From: Takakia lepidozioides
Taxonomy: Eukaryota; Streptophyta; Takakiopsida; Takakiales; Takakiaceae
Length of the DNA: 64,000 nt
NCBI GenBank assembly: GCA_030704615.1
Contig: CM060731.1
Coordinates: 8,000,001-8,064,000, forward strand
Reading direction: 5' to 3'
Shown here: one piece after another, positions 31,787-41,027 of the stretch
Layout of the letters: every line of letters begins with the position of its first letter
Position numbering within the stretch: the first letter of the stretch is position 1
Notes under the pieces: model-generated
The model's database searches: none
Told to the model about the DNA's origin: nothing
What the model saw: only the letters and a program-made list of their open reading frames with translations
Translations under genes and position numbers: made by a program

Positions 31787-33504
31787 GGAAAACATGACGT
31801 GATATACACGAAGGCTCTGCCATTGTTTTATTGATATGAAGTTTTAAGGAATGATTTATGGCTAACAAGGCATGACATATACTTAAGCCCTGTTGTTGAC
31901 TACCTAATTTGGTATTTAATAGCAGACCTATATACCAATACAACACTGGTCTCTATTTCTAAAAGCAAAAACCTAAAAATCATTAAAATAAAAAATAAAA
32001 ACACTAAAATATATGTACTATTTATTAGAGCATATTACATACATCTCTTCATATTATATTATGTCCTCATTCATAACTTATCACCTGCCTTTTTGGAAAA
32101 AAGAAATGGCATTGAGAACTTGAGTAGAACACATAAAGAATATGAGGAACCTCTGCGAGTCACTTGGGATATAAGCACATATTATCATTTGATCTATGAA
32201 TAGATGAGTATACATAACAATCAGCCATGAATAAAACACCTTAAAAACATAAGGAGCATGTGCCCAGCTGGGGAGCTATAAGGTACTTCATGCAAGGTTG
32301 AGAGGTTGGTAGCGAGTGAGCATGCTCACGTGAGCACAAGGGTGCCATATTCCCCGAATTCCCGGGAAATTTCCAGGAAATTTCCACAACGAAATGAAAT
32401 TGACAAAATAAACAATTATGCGAAACTAACACATAAAGAACAAGTAGCCCCTATACCTGATGAACACGGTACCCTATAGGCATGGCTTTTTCTCCATATG
32501 AGGCGGGAGAGTGGGCGGTGAGGCTTCACCTCAACTTTATGGTCCTTTCCCTTGCTTTAAAAAAATAAAAATAAAAATAAAAATCCCATGGATAATTTCG
32601 TCTGAGAAGGAATCACGAATAGGTCACTTTTCAAGCCCCCACCCATTCCTTTTGGATGTAGGATTTTTGGGTGACGGGATTTCTCAATGCAAAACCCACC
32701 GTTTGCTTAGTTTGTGCCCATATCACCAAAGTATTTCTGAGTGCGAAATTCACCGCTGCCTAGTTTGTGCCCATATCATCAAGTACTTTTGAGTGCAAAA
32801 TTCACCGTTGCTTAGTTTGTGCCCATATCACCAAGTATTTCTCAACGTGAAATTCACTGCCACCACTGTTTTTGGCTACACTACTGAAGGTTTCGCCTCG
32901 CTGAATTGGCGCAAATGTACTATACAAATGCACCAGTCCTCTATACCCGCTTATGGTTTTATTCCGTTCTAAAAACATATAACTCCTATGACCGAGGTTT
33001 AAAAACATATAACTCCCATGACCGTGGGTTGTGCTCCCATGATACCAACCCCCCTTCATGCTGCATATGGAGAGTTTGGGTAGCATGTGAGCAGGCTCGC
33101 GCCAGCGGGCGTGAGCACAAAGAAATATTCCGCATATTCCAAAAGATTCCTGAAAATATGCTATTGCGAAACCCAAATGTGCTCACACGGTAAGAACTAC
33201 AAAACTATCTGAAAACTGTGCTCACGCAAAAAATTCATGAAATTAATCGTCCAAAACTTAACTCGCGTGAGCACAATTGTCAATGACCCACAAATATATC
33301 TGCCAGACCTCAAAGATCAGCGCACCTAAACAATGTGGCATTTGGTAACATTGTGTTTAGAACATCCCCAATAACCACCCAGAAAATGGGTTTCGCCAGT
33401 GAAATACAAATGATTTTTGCCAACGAAATTTGTATTTTCGCCAGCGAAACTTGGCTAGAGGTTCGAACTATCTGACAGCTGCATGTGGATTCTGATCTTC
33501 GGGT
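31787..33504. other. AT-rich intergenic DNA, no gene seen
   Basis: Contains a three-copy tandem repeat of 52-53 bp with TAGTTTGTGCCCATATCA (starts 32708, 32761 and 32813), an (AAAAT)n run at 32560-32585, and scattered GCTCACGTGAGC-like words (32320, 33085, 33228, 33265). No coding frame looks real. Confidence 0.5.
32690..32865. repeat. 52-bp tandem repeat, three copies
   Basis: The unit contains TTAGTTTGTGCCCATATCA, then CAAGTA(T/C)TT and AAATTCACCG. Copies are about 85-90 percent alike by eye. Confidence 0.75.
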
Positions 33505-33508
33505 TTAA

Positions 33509-34329
33509 CCCTTAAGTTCCCAAGCCCTTTTTTGATTTTTTACCAATTTTGGGAACCCAGCTGCAGTAAATTGCCCATAGAAACCTACCAAAAATCATCC
33601 GGAGATTCAAGCCTTGTAGTGGGCCCAGCTCATTTATGCATGACATACCAAAAAATGAGCCAAGTCCACTATGGAAATTGTGAGATTATAGCGTTGGCCC
33701 GAACCTCAAATATCAGGTCCCAAAGAAAAAGTGAGAAAGAAATTGGTTTGACCAAATCAAAACCTAGCTTTATCCAATTTTGCTTGCCCCAAGACCCACC
33801 ATTTCCAAATCAATAGTGGATTTGGCTATGACCCCACTAAATTGCTGGTCCAACTGATTTTTTCACCTATGGTTGCTTTGCATGCAATTACATAGGGGTT
33901 GAAATCTCAAAATTGACAAGAGAAACTGTGCCTCCAAATGAAGTACTTTTTTTTCTACAAGTTTTTTAAAAGCCAATGGTGGATGTGTGTATGTAATGCT
34001 CACACACCACAAGGTGAAGTATTTTTTCCAAAATTGCTAATTTTCTGCCAAAAATGGCCTTTGGAGTGCAATCTGTTTTGGGCTTGTTTACCTGCCACGT
34101 CAGCGGTCAACAAGTCCTTTTCAGGCCCCAAAACGTAAATGAGAGATCTAAGATATTTTTTGTAGGTCGTAGCTTTTGTATTTTTTTAATTTTGTTTTTT
34201 GCATCGTACTCGAGACAAATCCCTTGTCAAAAACCTTCATGAGTGGGCCTTATCGGATTAGATCTGCAAAAATTAGGTCGAACTGCAAATTCAAAGTGAC
34301 CCGATTCAGGTCGCTTGGGAACTTAAGGG
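33509..34329. mobile_element. piggyBac-type MITE (821 bp) with TTAA duplication
   Basis: Perfect 17-bp inverted ends CCCTTAAGTTCCCAAGC (33509-33525 and 34313-34329) flanked on both sides by TTAA (33505-33508 and 34330-34333). TTAA target and CCC-starting ends are the hallmark of the piggyBac superfamily. There is no transposase frame, so it would depend on an autonomous relative. Confidence 0.88.
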
Positions 34330-34336
34330 TTAAGTT

Positions 34337-35116
34337 ATACCGTGCGTACCTAGCTTATTAGGCAATAATTAATTCAAAATCAAGTTCCTAATTAAATTTA
34401 GAACATTTTTGAAAAATGTGCCTAAAACTTGGAAATTTTTCCTGAGAAGTGCCTAATTGCTCGAAAATTGTGAACAAATACCAAAATGTCCAAATATGTG
34501 GAAAAAATGCCTAAATTATATTATTTAAAGTCCAAAAAATGACAAAAATGCCTACAAATTAAAATTTCAACTTCCAGAGGGCCCTGCATTGATGCAACTA
34601 CATCCTCATAAGAATCCCCTTTCTCATGTGAATCTTCTTAATCTGAGAGAATGTTTTTTTAAGAAGAAAATTACTTCAACAATAGTTTTTGAGGGAGGTA
34701 AAAAACAATTGTTCATTATGTTGTTTTGTTGTGGACGTGGTGCCTTTGGATAAGAACCGTAGATCCTTGAAAAGAGTGGGTGAATGTTTTTTCAAACCAA
34801 CTATATTAAGGCTCAGCATAAGATCTAACAACTGTGGAGGTGTGCTAACAAAGAGAGAGCCATATTTTTCATAACACATATCAAATAACGTTCTAGTCAT
34901 GCCAATTTCAAGTGTAAATTTTTACAGAGCAAAGATTTCATAACATTAAGGGTCACAAAAAGCAGGTAACATTTATCCAGGGTCCACTGTAGTACATGCC
35001 TAATGTTTGGAAATTACCTAGGTGAGGTGCCTACTAAATAATAGTAATATTCCATTTTTATTAATTATTAGGGGCAGAAGTGCCTAATAAGCTAGGTAAG
35101 TACGTAAGTACGGTAT
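34337..35116. mobile_element. Inverted-repeat element with ATACCGT...ACGGTAT ends
   Basis: The left end, ATACCGTGCGTACCTAGCTT followed by ATTAGGCA, is matched inverted at the right (35080-35116), where 8 extra bases (a TACG duplication) are inserted. The 780-bp interior is AT-rich with repeated GTGCCTAA words and no convincing gene. The outermost TA may be the target duplication. It begins 3 bp after the TTAA of the preceding MITE. Confidence 0.75.
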
Positions 35117-35282
35117 TTGGAGTATCGCCTATTAACGCAGTAAAGTCCCTATGTCCGCCTATTATTTGTATTTCCGCCGATGTACATATTACCCCCATAA
35201 CCGTGGATTCTGCTCGGCGAATTTTTTTGTAACCGGGAACTAAAAACTTTCATGTTCCCATTAAGTCTCATGGGAAGAACCC

Positions 35283-35370
35283 ATGATATGAGGTTAAGGT
35301 CACTTTGGCCAACTTGATGCGTAGTCCCTAGTCCCTACCCTGTCGGGCAGGGCCAACAGGGCCAACAAAA
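35283..35370 (+). repeat. Dispersed repeat, copy 1
   Basis: CATGATATGAGGTTAAGG..., ACTTGATGCGTAGTCCCTA and GGGCAGGGCCAACA recur in the same order at 62098-62182. Family unknown. Confidence 0.6.
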
Positions 35371-36022
35371 TGGTACGATGGTCCTTGCAAAGTATACAAG
35401 CTGCTTACCGAGTGCCACAACGAAACCACAAATTAGCTACCAGAAGATAAACACATTCCCGGTAGCTGCCTGCACAATAGTCTGATACAAAACTCTGACC
35501 ATGGGTGCTAGCTCTGGTATGTTGGTTTCTTTGGGGACTTGCAGCATGCTGGTGGCCATAATCAGGATTGACTCCAAGGGAATGGACGCATGCAGAGATT
35601 GGGCGAGAAGGGAAAGAAAGAATGGGTAGAATCGTTGCTTACAACAGGCAGACAGATGGAAAAATTGTGGAAGATGGGATAGTGTTGAGCTCAACAAAAT
35701 CACATTGTACTTGATTCAAGTGGAGCTGGTACTTTGACCACACAAAGTGCCTTCGTTCGGGTATTTGTACATGGAATCCAGCACAGTGCATGGCAGTCTG
35801 TATCTACTGTTTGGCATGGGCTTGACTGCTCTTCGCAGTCCACCCCACACCATTCTACAGATTGCCTCATGCATCAATACATATAGATTGTTCAACTTTC
35901 CTCTTGGCTTACAAAAGCACTGAAACTTTACAACCTTATCAAACACAGTGAGAAAGCAATCAAGCCTGTTGCTTGTTCCACCCACCACTTCAAAGCTGGG
36001 GTTTATTCTTTTGGGGATGTTG
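35371..36022. other. No gene recognised
   Basis: Two minus-strand open frames (35703-35437 and 36054-35716) have no recognisable domain, and the first lacks a good context. Sequence left of 36022 no longer resembles a DYW tail. Confidence 0.35.
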
Positions 36023-36372
36023 GCATCCCCTATCAACAATTTCTCGGTCCACAAACTTCAAGATGAACTTGGTGGCCGTATGGCAGTCACCACACAAATG
36101 AAGGTTCTTGATGACACAGAGAGATGCCCTAGGGGGCATCTTCATAAGCCCAAAAGCCAGGGCCAACTTCTCATTGTGATTTCAAAGAGAAAACTCCTTT
36201 TGCCCCTCCTCCAGATCATGCAATACAAAGCACGTGTCAGGCATATGCCCCGGCTGCCTTCTGCCCACATAATCTCTTCAGCTCGGCATGGATCTCCTCA
36301 ATTTGTGTCTTCTACAATGAACTAATGCACATGGTTGTCAACCTCAATGTAACATTGACCTGGCTCCTTTAT
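36023..36372 (-). pseudogene. Decayed E+/DYW tail of the PPR gene
   Basis: Directly downstream of the PPR stop, but shifted by one base, the minus strand reads VIKEPGQCYIEVDNHVH. After further breaks it gives QIEEIHAELKRLCG, DTCFVLHDLEEGQKEF, NHNEKLALAFGLM, IKNLHLCGDCHTATKF and FVDREIV. These are the E+ and DYW cytidine-deaminase blocks, with the zinc ligands of H-x-E and C-x-x-C-H still readable. The terminal C-x-C and D-Y-W are not found. At least one frameshift and two stops separate the pieces. Confidence 0.8.
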
Positions 36373-38897
36373 GACCTGTCCTTCATCATTTTTCTCACCT
36401 TTGCAGTGTCATCCCACCTGCCAGCCGCAGCATAAATGTTTGATAGCAGCACATAAGTGTCAGCATCCTGTGGATCTGACCTAAGACGGCATATTGCTGC
36501 CCGTTCTGCTACCACCACATTGCCATGAATCTTGCAAGCACCCAGCAAGGCCCCCCACACTGAAGCACCTGGTTTGATTCGCATTTTGGTAATGAAGTCT
36601 TCTGCCTCAGCCAATTTCCCTGCACGGCCAAGAAGGTCCACCATGCAGCAAAAATGCTCCATTGTAGGAGTGAGGCCATGATCTTGAATCATGGATTCAA
36701 AGTAGTGACGGCCTTCATCCACTAAGCCCGCATGGCTACAGGCAGAAAGAACACATGTAAAGGTGATACTGTCCAGCTTCAAGCCTTGCTGTAGCATTCG
36801 TTCAAAAAGCTGCACGGCCTCCATACCAAACCCATGCTGAGCATACCCTGCAATCATTGCACTCCATGAGACCACATCACGCAAAGCCATATTGTCAAAC
36901 ACCTGGCGCGCATCTTTTATGCTCCCACATTTTGCATACATGTCAAGAAGGGTGTTCTCCAAAATTATATTTAGCTCAATTCTGGCTTTGATAATGAGGG
37001 CATGGACCTCTTTGCCCTTTTCCAGGGCTGCCAGGTGGGCACATGCACTCAGAACACAAACACAGGTAACCTGGTTGGGAGTCACCCCTTCCTGTACCAT
37101 TTGTTCGTAAGTCTCCAGAACCTCCCAACCACACCCATGCTGAGCATATCCTGCTATAATTGCACTCCATGACACCACGTTTGGTGTTAAGCCTTCCTGT
37201 TTCATTTGGTCAAATAGTTGCATGGCCTCCCTACTATATCCATGCCAAGCATATCCTGCTATAATCGCAGTCCATGAGATTACATCTCGCTCAGCCATAT
37301 TGTCAAACAGGCGATGCGCATCCTTAATGCTCCCACATTTTGCATACATATCAATGAGCGTATTCTCGAGAATGATATCTGGGGAAATTCCAGCTTTGAT
37401 GATCTCAGTATGGACCTGTATGCCCTTTTCCAAAACTGCCAGACTGGCACACGCATTAGCAAGAGAAATGAAAGTGACCCTGTTGGGCATCACCCCTTCA
37501 TGTATCATTTGCTCATAGATCTTGAAAGCCTCCCTAGATGAGACTGCATTCGGCTTGAAGCTTTCCTGTTTCATCTTTTGAAAAAGTTGCAGGGTCTCCC
37601 CACCACACCCATGCTGAGCATATCCTGCGATCATTGCATTCCATGAGACCACGTTTCGTTTAGCCATATTCTCAAACACTTGCCGTGCAACCTTCATGTT
37701 CCTGCATTTGGCATACATGCTAACAAGGGCAGTCTCCAGAATAACATCTGGCACAATTCCAGCTTTGATGATGTCACCATGGATCTCTCTGCCCTTTTCT
37801 GGGTCTGCCAGAGTACATGCATTAAGAATGCAAATGAACGTGACCGCGTCGGGTGTCACCCCTTCCCGTATCATTTGCTCATAGATCTCGAAAGCCTCCC
37901 TACAACACCCGTGCTGAGCATATCCTGCTATCATGGCATTCCATGAGACCACGTTCGGCTTGAAGCCTTCCTGTTGCATTTGTTCAAATAGTTGTAAGGC
38001 CTCCCTAACACACCCCTGCTGAGCATATCCCGTGATCATCGCACTCCATGAGACCACATTTCGTTCAGCCATACTCTCGAACACTTGCCGTCCATACTTT
38101 AAGCTCCCGCATTTGGCATACATGTTCACAAGAGCAGTCTCCAGAATGATGTCTGGCACAATACCCCCTTTGATGATATCAGCATGGACAACTTTGCCCT
38201 TTTCAAGATCTGCCAAGCGGGCACAGGCCTTGAGAACACATATGAACGTGACCTTGTCGGGTGTAATCCCTTCCTGTATCATTTGCTCATAAATCTTGAA
38301 CACATTTTTACCACACCCATGCCTGGCATATCCTGCCATCATTATATTCCACGTAAACATATCTCGCTCAGGCATTTTGTCAAACACTAGGCGTGCATCC
38401 ACCACGCTGCCACACTTGCTGTACATATTGACCAGGGTATTGTGGAGAAAGATGTTTGCCTTGAATCCATTTCGGATGATGTGGGAGTGTACCTGCTTTC
38501 CCTCTGCTAGGCCTTTCACCTTGATGCACTCCTGCAAGAGACAGACGTAAGTGTTGGAATCTGCTGGAATGCCTCTTTCCTTCAGAATGTTCAGCGCCTC
38601 TTTCAGGTGTCCTTCCTTGCATATCGGTGAAAGTGCCTGATCTAACCGACTGCGCCGCCGTTGCTGCTTCTGCTCCACCATCTTAGCACAAAGGGTTCTT
38701 GTAGCTACCAATCCACAGTGCCTTGTTGATACTCTTGTGCTTGAAATCTGGTCCTCGGTGATTGATCTGCACCCACACTCCATCAATGCCTCCCTCAGAC
38801 ATCCCTGGCTCCACAACAAAGATGCATGGATCCTCACCCTTGCCGCAGGCACCTGTGAATAACAACCCAAATTCACACAACGATACCCCGCGCACAC
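36369..38897 (-). CDS. PLS-class pentatricopeptide repeat protein, 842 residues
   Basis: A single open frame without introns. From about residue 110 it is a chain of P, L and S PPR motifs (VHSHIIRNGF, LVNMYSKCGSV, PERDMFTWNIMMAGYARHG and so on), ending in an E domain (WGALLGACKIHGN, YVLLSNIYAAAGRWDD). Such proteins bind organelle RNA base by base, and PLS-E/DYW members guide C-to-U editing. The DYW tail is out of frame downstream, so this protein would need a partner deaminase or is losing function. Repeats are very alike, indicating expansion by unequal crossing-over. One S/P unit lacks about 14 residues (NAVS joined directly to SREAF). The start is uncertain: Met 38897 or Met 38681 (MVEQKQQRRRS); no clear targeting peptide. 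Confidence 0.88.
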   Translation of the reverse strand: MCAGYRCVNLGCYSQVPAARVRIHASLLWSQGCLREALMECGCRSITEDQISSTRVSTRHCGLVATRTLCAKMVEQKQQRRRSRLDQALSPICKEGHLKEALNILKERGIPADSNTYVCLLQECIKVKGLAEGKQVHSHIIRNGFKANIFLHNTLVNMYSKCGSVVDARLVFDKMPERDMFTWNIMMAGYARHGCGKNVFKIYEQMIQEGITPDKVTFICVLKACARLADLEKGKVVHADIIKGGIVPDIILETALVNMYAKCGSLKYGRQVFESMAERNVVSWSAMITGYAQQGCVREALQLFEQMQQEGFKPNVVSWNAMIAGYAQHGCCREAFEIYEQMIREGVTPDAVTFICILNACTLADPEKGREIHGDIIKAGIVPDVILETALVSMYAKCRNMKVARQVFENMAKRNVVSWNAMIAGYAQHGCGGETLQLFQKMKQESFKPNAVSSREAFKIYEQMIHEGVMPNRVTFISLANACASLAVLEKGIQVHTEIIKAGISPDIILENTLIDMYAKCGSIKDAHRLFDNMAERDVISWTAIIAGYAWHGYSREAMQLFDQMKQEGLTPNVVSWSAIIAGYAQHGCGWEVLETYEQMVQEGVTPNQVTCVCVLSACAHLAALEKGKEVHALIIKARIELNIILENTLLDMYAKCGSIKDARQVFDNMALRDVVSWSAMIAGYAQHGFGMEAVQLFERMLQQGLKLDSITFTCVLSACSHAGLVDEGRHYFESMIQDHGLTPTMEHFCCMVDLLGRAGKLAEAEDFITKMRIKPGASVWGALLGACKIHGNVVVAERAAICRLRSDPQDADTYVLLSNIYAAAGRWDDTAKVRKMMKDRS

Positions 38898-39326
38898 GCT
38901 GCGTCCTGCGTCCCAGAAACTGGGAAATGCCTGGGTCCTTCAATCGGCCTTGTGCGCACATGGCGCAAGGCAGCTTGCATCCTTGAGTCACCGTGAATAT
39001 TTTTCAAACTACACTGCAAATTTAGACTTTGGTTCATTGTAAGATCAGTGTCTTCCCTACCACAATCTAGCCAGCTTCCCGCCACCTCCCTGCTACCATC
39101 CACAGAGATGCCAGCCGCCGAGCTAGCTACTTTCAGCTTAGTCATGTTGTCGGTATTGAGACAACGATGGAGCAAAGCGGCAGCCTGGTGTGAACTGTGA
39201 ACAGTACTATGGAGAAGGCTTGAAGTTACACTGGATCTCCATCTATGCTTGATAAGCAGAGCCATTAGGTGTCTTCCTCTCCTACATCCCTCCACACACA
39301 CCACTACAAGCACTGTCAACCTTTGA

Positions 39327-39396
39327 AAGGATTCATGGCGGATGCAGGCAAATTGGGTTGTAATGCAAAGGGCGTATGGGGAAGACCCCAATGTTT
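39327..39396 (+). pseudogene. Fragment of a MULE transposase of the element B type
   Basis: About 70 bp matching the catalytic block of the transposase at 23750-23820: ATGGCGGA, GCAAATTGGG and AGACCCCAATGTT are shared, with small indels between. It is an isolated relic. Confidence 0.6.
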
Positions 39397-39493
39397 AACA
39401 TCTTTCTTTTAGAACAATTTATGAAAAATAAATGGATGCAATGGATGAATTCTGATGCATTGTTTATTACGGAGGAAAGTAGATTTCACTATT

Positions 39494-39665
39494 CGCAAAT
39501 GAAATGAAATGGTTCTTTATAACGTCCGTCGTAAGCTCATAGAGCTTATGGGACAAAATGGAAAAAAACATGAGAGGAACAAATCCAGAGCCAAGAATAA
39601 AAACTATTGCTCGAATGATTGTCTAAGGGTGAAGGCCTCGTGTAGGTAAGCTGCCAAGCATTTCC
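39494..39665 (-). mobile_element. 3' end of the (CATTT)n LINE
   Basis: Begins with AAATGAAATGAAATGG, then TTTATAACGTCCG, AGCTCATAGAGCTTATGGGA and the last codons of the LINE frame (minus strand), as in the long copy at 55.2-57.1 kb. 5'-truncated. Confidence 0.75.
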
Positions 39666-39679
39666 GATTGCAAAGTAGG

Positions 39680-40480
39680 GCCATATGCTTCTAGCCGCTT
39701 GTTTCATGTATGTGTGCGCTTATTACTACCAAATTCGCACAGCATGCCTCTTTTTTTCCCAAACTGGCACACGCATACACAACAAAGAGAAGGGTGACTC
39801 TGTCAGGATCAGCCTTTCCCAGTGGATCTGTGATATTTGCTCATATATGTCCAAAGCACCTCTACCACAAGCATAGTGAGCAACTCCTGCCATCATGGCA
39901 TTCCCTGAGACCACAATCTGTTCAGCCATACTGCTGAACACAGCATACATCTTTCATGCTCCTGCTTTTGGCTTACATATGGATCACTGGTCTGGGCACT
40001 ATACATCGGCAACGAATCGCAAACAGATAACACTATACCAGACACCTGGTGGCATCAGCGGGGACATCTTTGCCTTTTCCTAATGCTCCTAGGCTCGCAT
40101 AGGCTTTGATAATGGTATAAACATATCTATGTCAGGTGTCAGCCTTTCCAAAAAAATTTGCTAGTATCTCGAAAACCTGCTTACCAAACCCATGCTGGGC
40201 ATATCCTGAGGTCACTGCATTCAATGAGACCACCACATGTTGAGCAACACTTCACGGGCATTCTTCATTGAAAGCACTTGGCATAAATTTGATGACGAGA
40301 TTCTCCAAATCTGTATGACACAATTTAAGCTTTAGGTATGTTACCATCTACCTCTTTGACCTTCTCCAGGGCTCCTCCGCGCAAATAGATGTGACATTCA
40401 TTGAGTCAACCCTCCCAGTATCATTTGCTGTTACATCAAAAGCCTCCTTGTCACACAAATGCCCTCCTTGCCACACCCAT
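39680..40480 (-). pseudogene. Decayed PPR gene copy
   Basis: The minus strand gives MAEQIVVSGNAMMAGVAHYACGR and EALDIYEQ-like pieces, then further upstream CAQHG-, GKVKEV- and VTSGYAQHGF-like fragments in different frames. It is a second, older PPR copy, with stops and shifts throughout. Confidence 0.65.
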
Positions 40481-40483
40481 GCC

Positions 40484-41027
40484 TACTAAACACACCTTGT
40501 CAAGTGGGGAGTTGGCAAGAATTCCTGACTGATTCAAAACCTGCAGTACCTCTTTCGATTGTCCTGGCTTGGGCGTCATCAGATCCCACAAGTGCCAAAA
40601 GAGTTCCCGCTGATTCCTCCACAGTTAGTTTCTCAGAAACATTAGTACTAGTGCAAGTGCCTCATTCTGATCATTGACCCATAGATAATGAGGCTCTAGT
40701 GGAATTGCTGAAAAGCCTTCTCCAATGATCGGATGACATCCACCCACTCATGGTCTCTGATTCTTCTACAACTATAGTATTCATGTGAAGATCACTGTGA
40801 CCACCCTGTGCAACCTGAAAGACGCTACTCTGTTGATTCAGCAACCAGCAGGTCCTGGCTGAAGTGGAACACTTTTAGTCCCTCAGGCATCAAATTCCTG
40901 TCTCGTCAATGATGGCCTGACATGAGGCTCAATCAGTTTGCCAAATCTTCCTTGACCGAAGAATGTGCTAACTTTCTATGGCCAATAACTTCTAACATCT
41001 GGGAGCACATACAGACAAAGTGAAGGA
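40484..41027. other. No gene seen between PPR relic and lipase gene
   Basis: Unique-looking sequence, no open frame with recognisable domain. Probably the 3' flank of the lipase gene. Confidence 0.4.

Noticed and set aside
35437-36054. Two minus-strand frames downstream of the PPR gene
   Set aside because: No domain, no splice link to the PPR frame; similarity to a DYW tail ends at about 36023.
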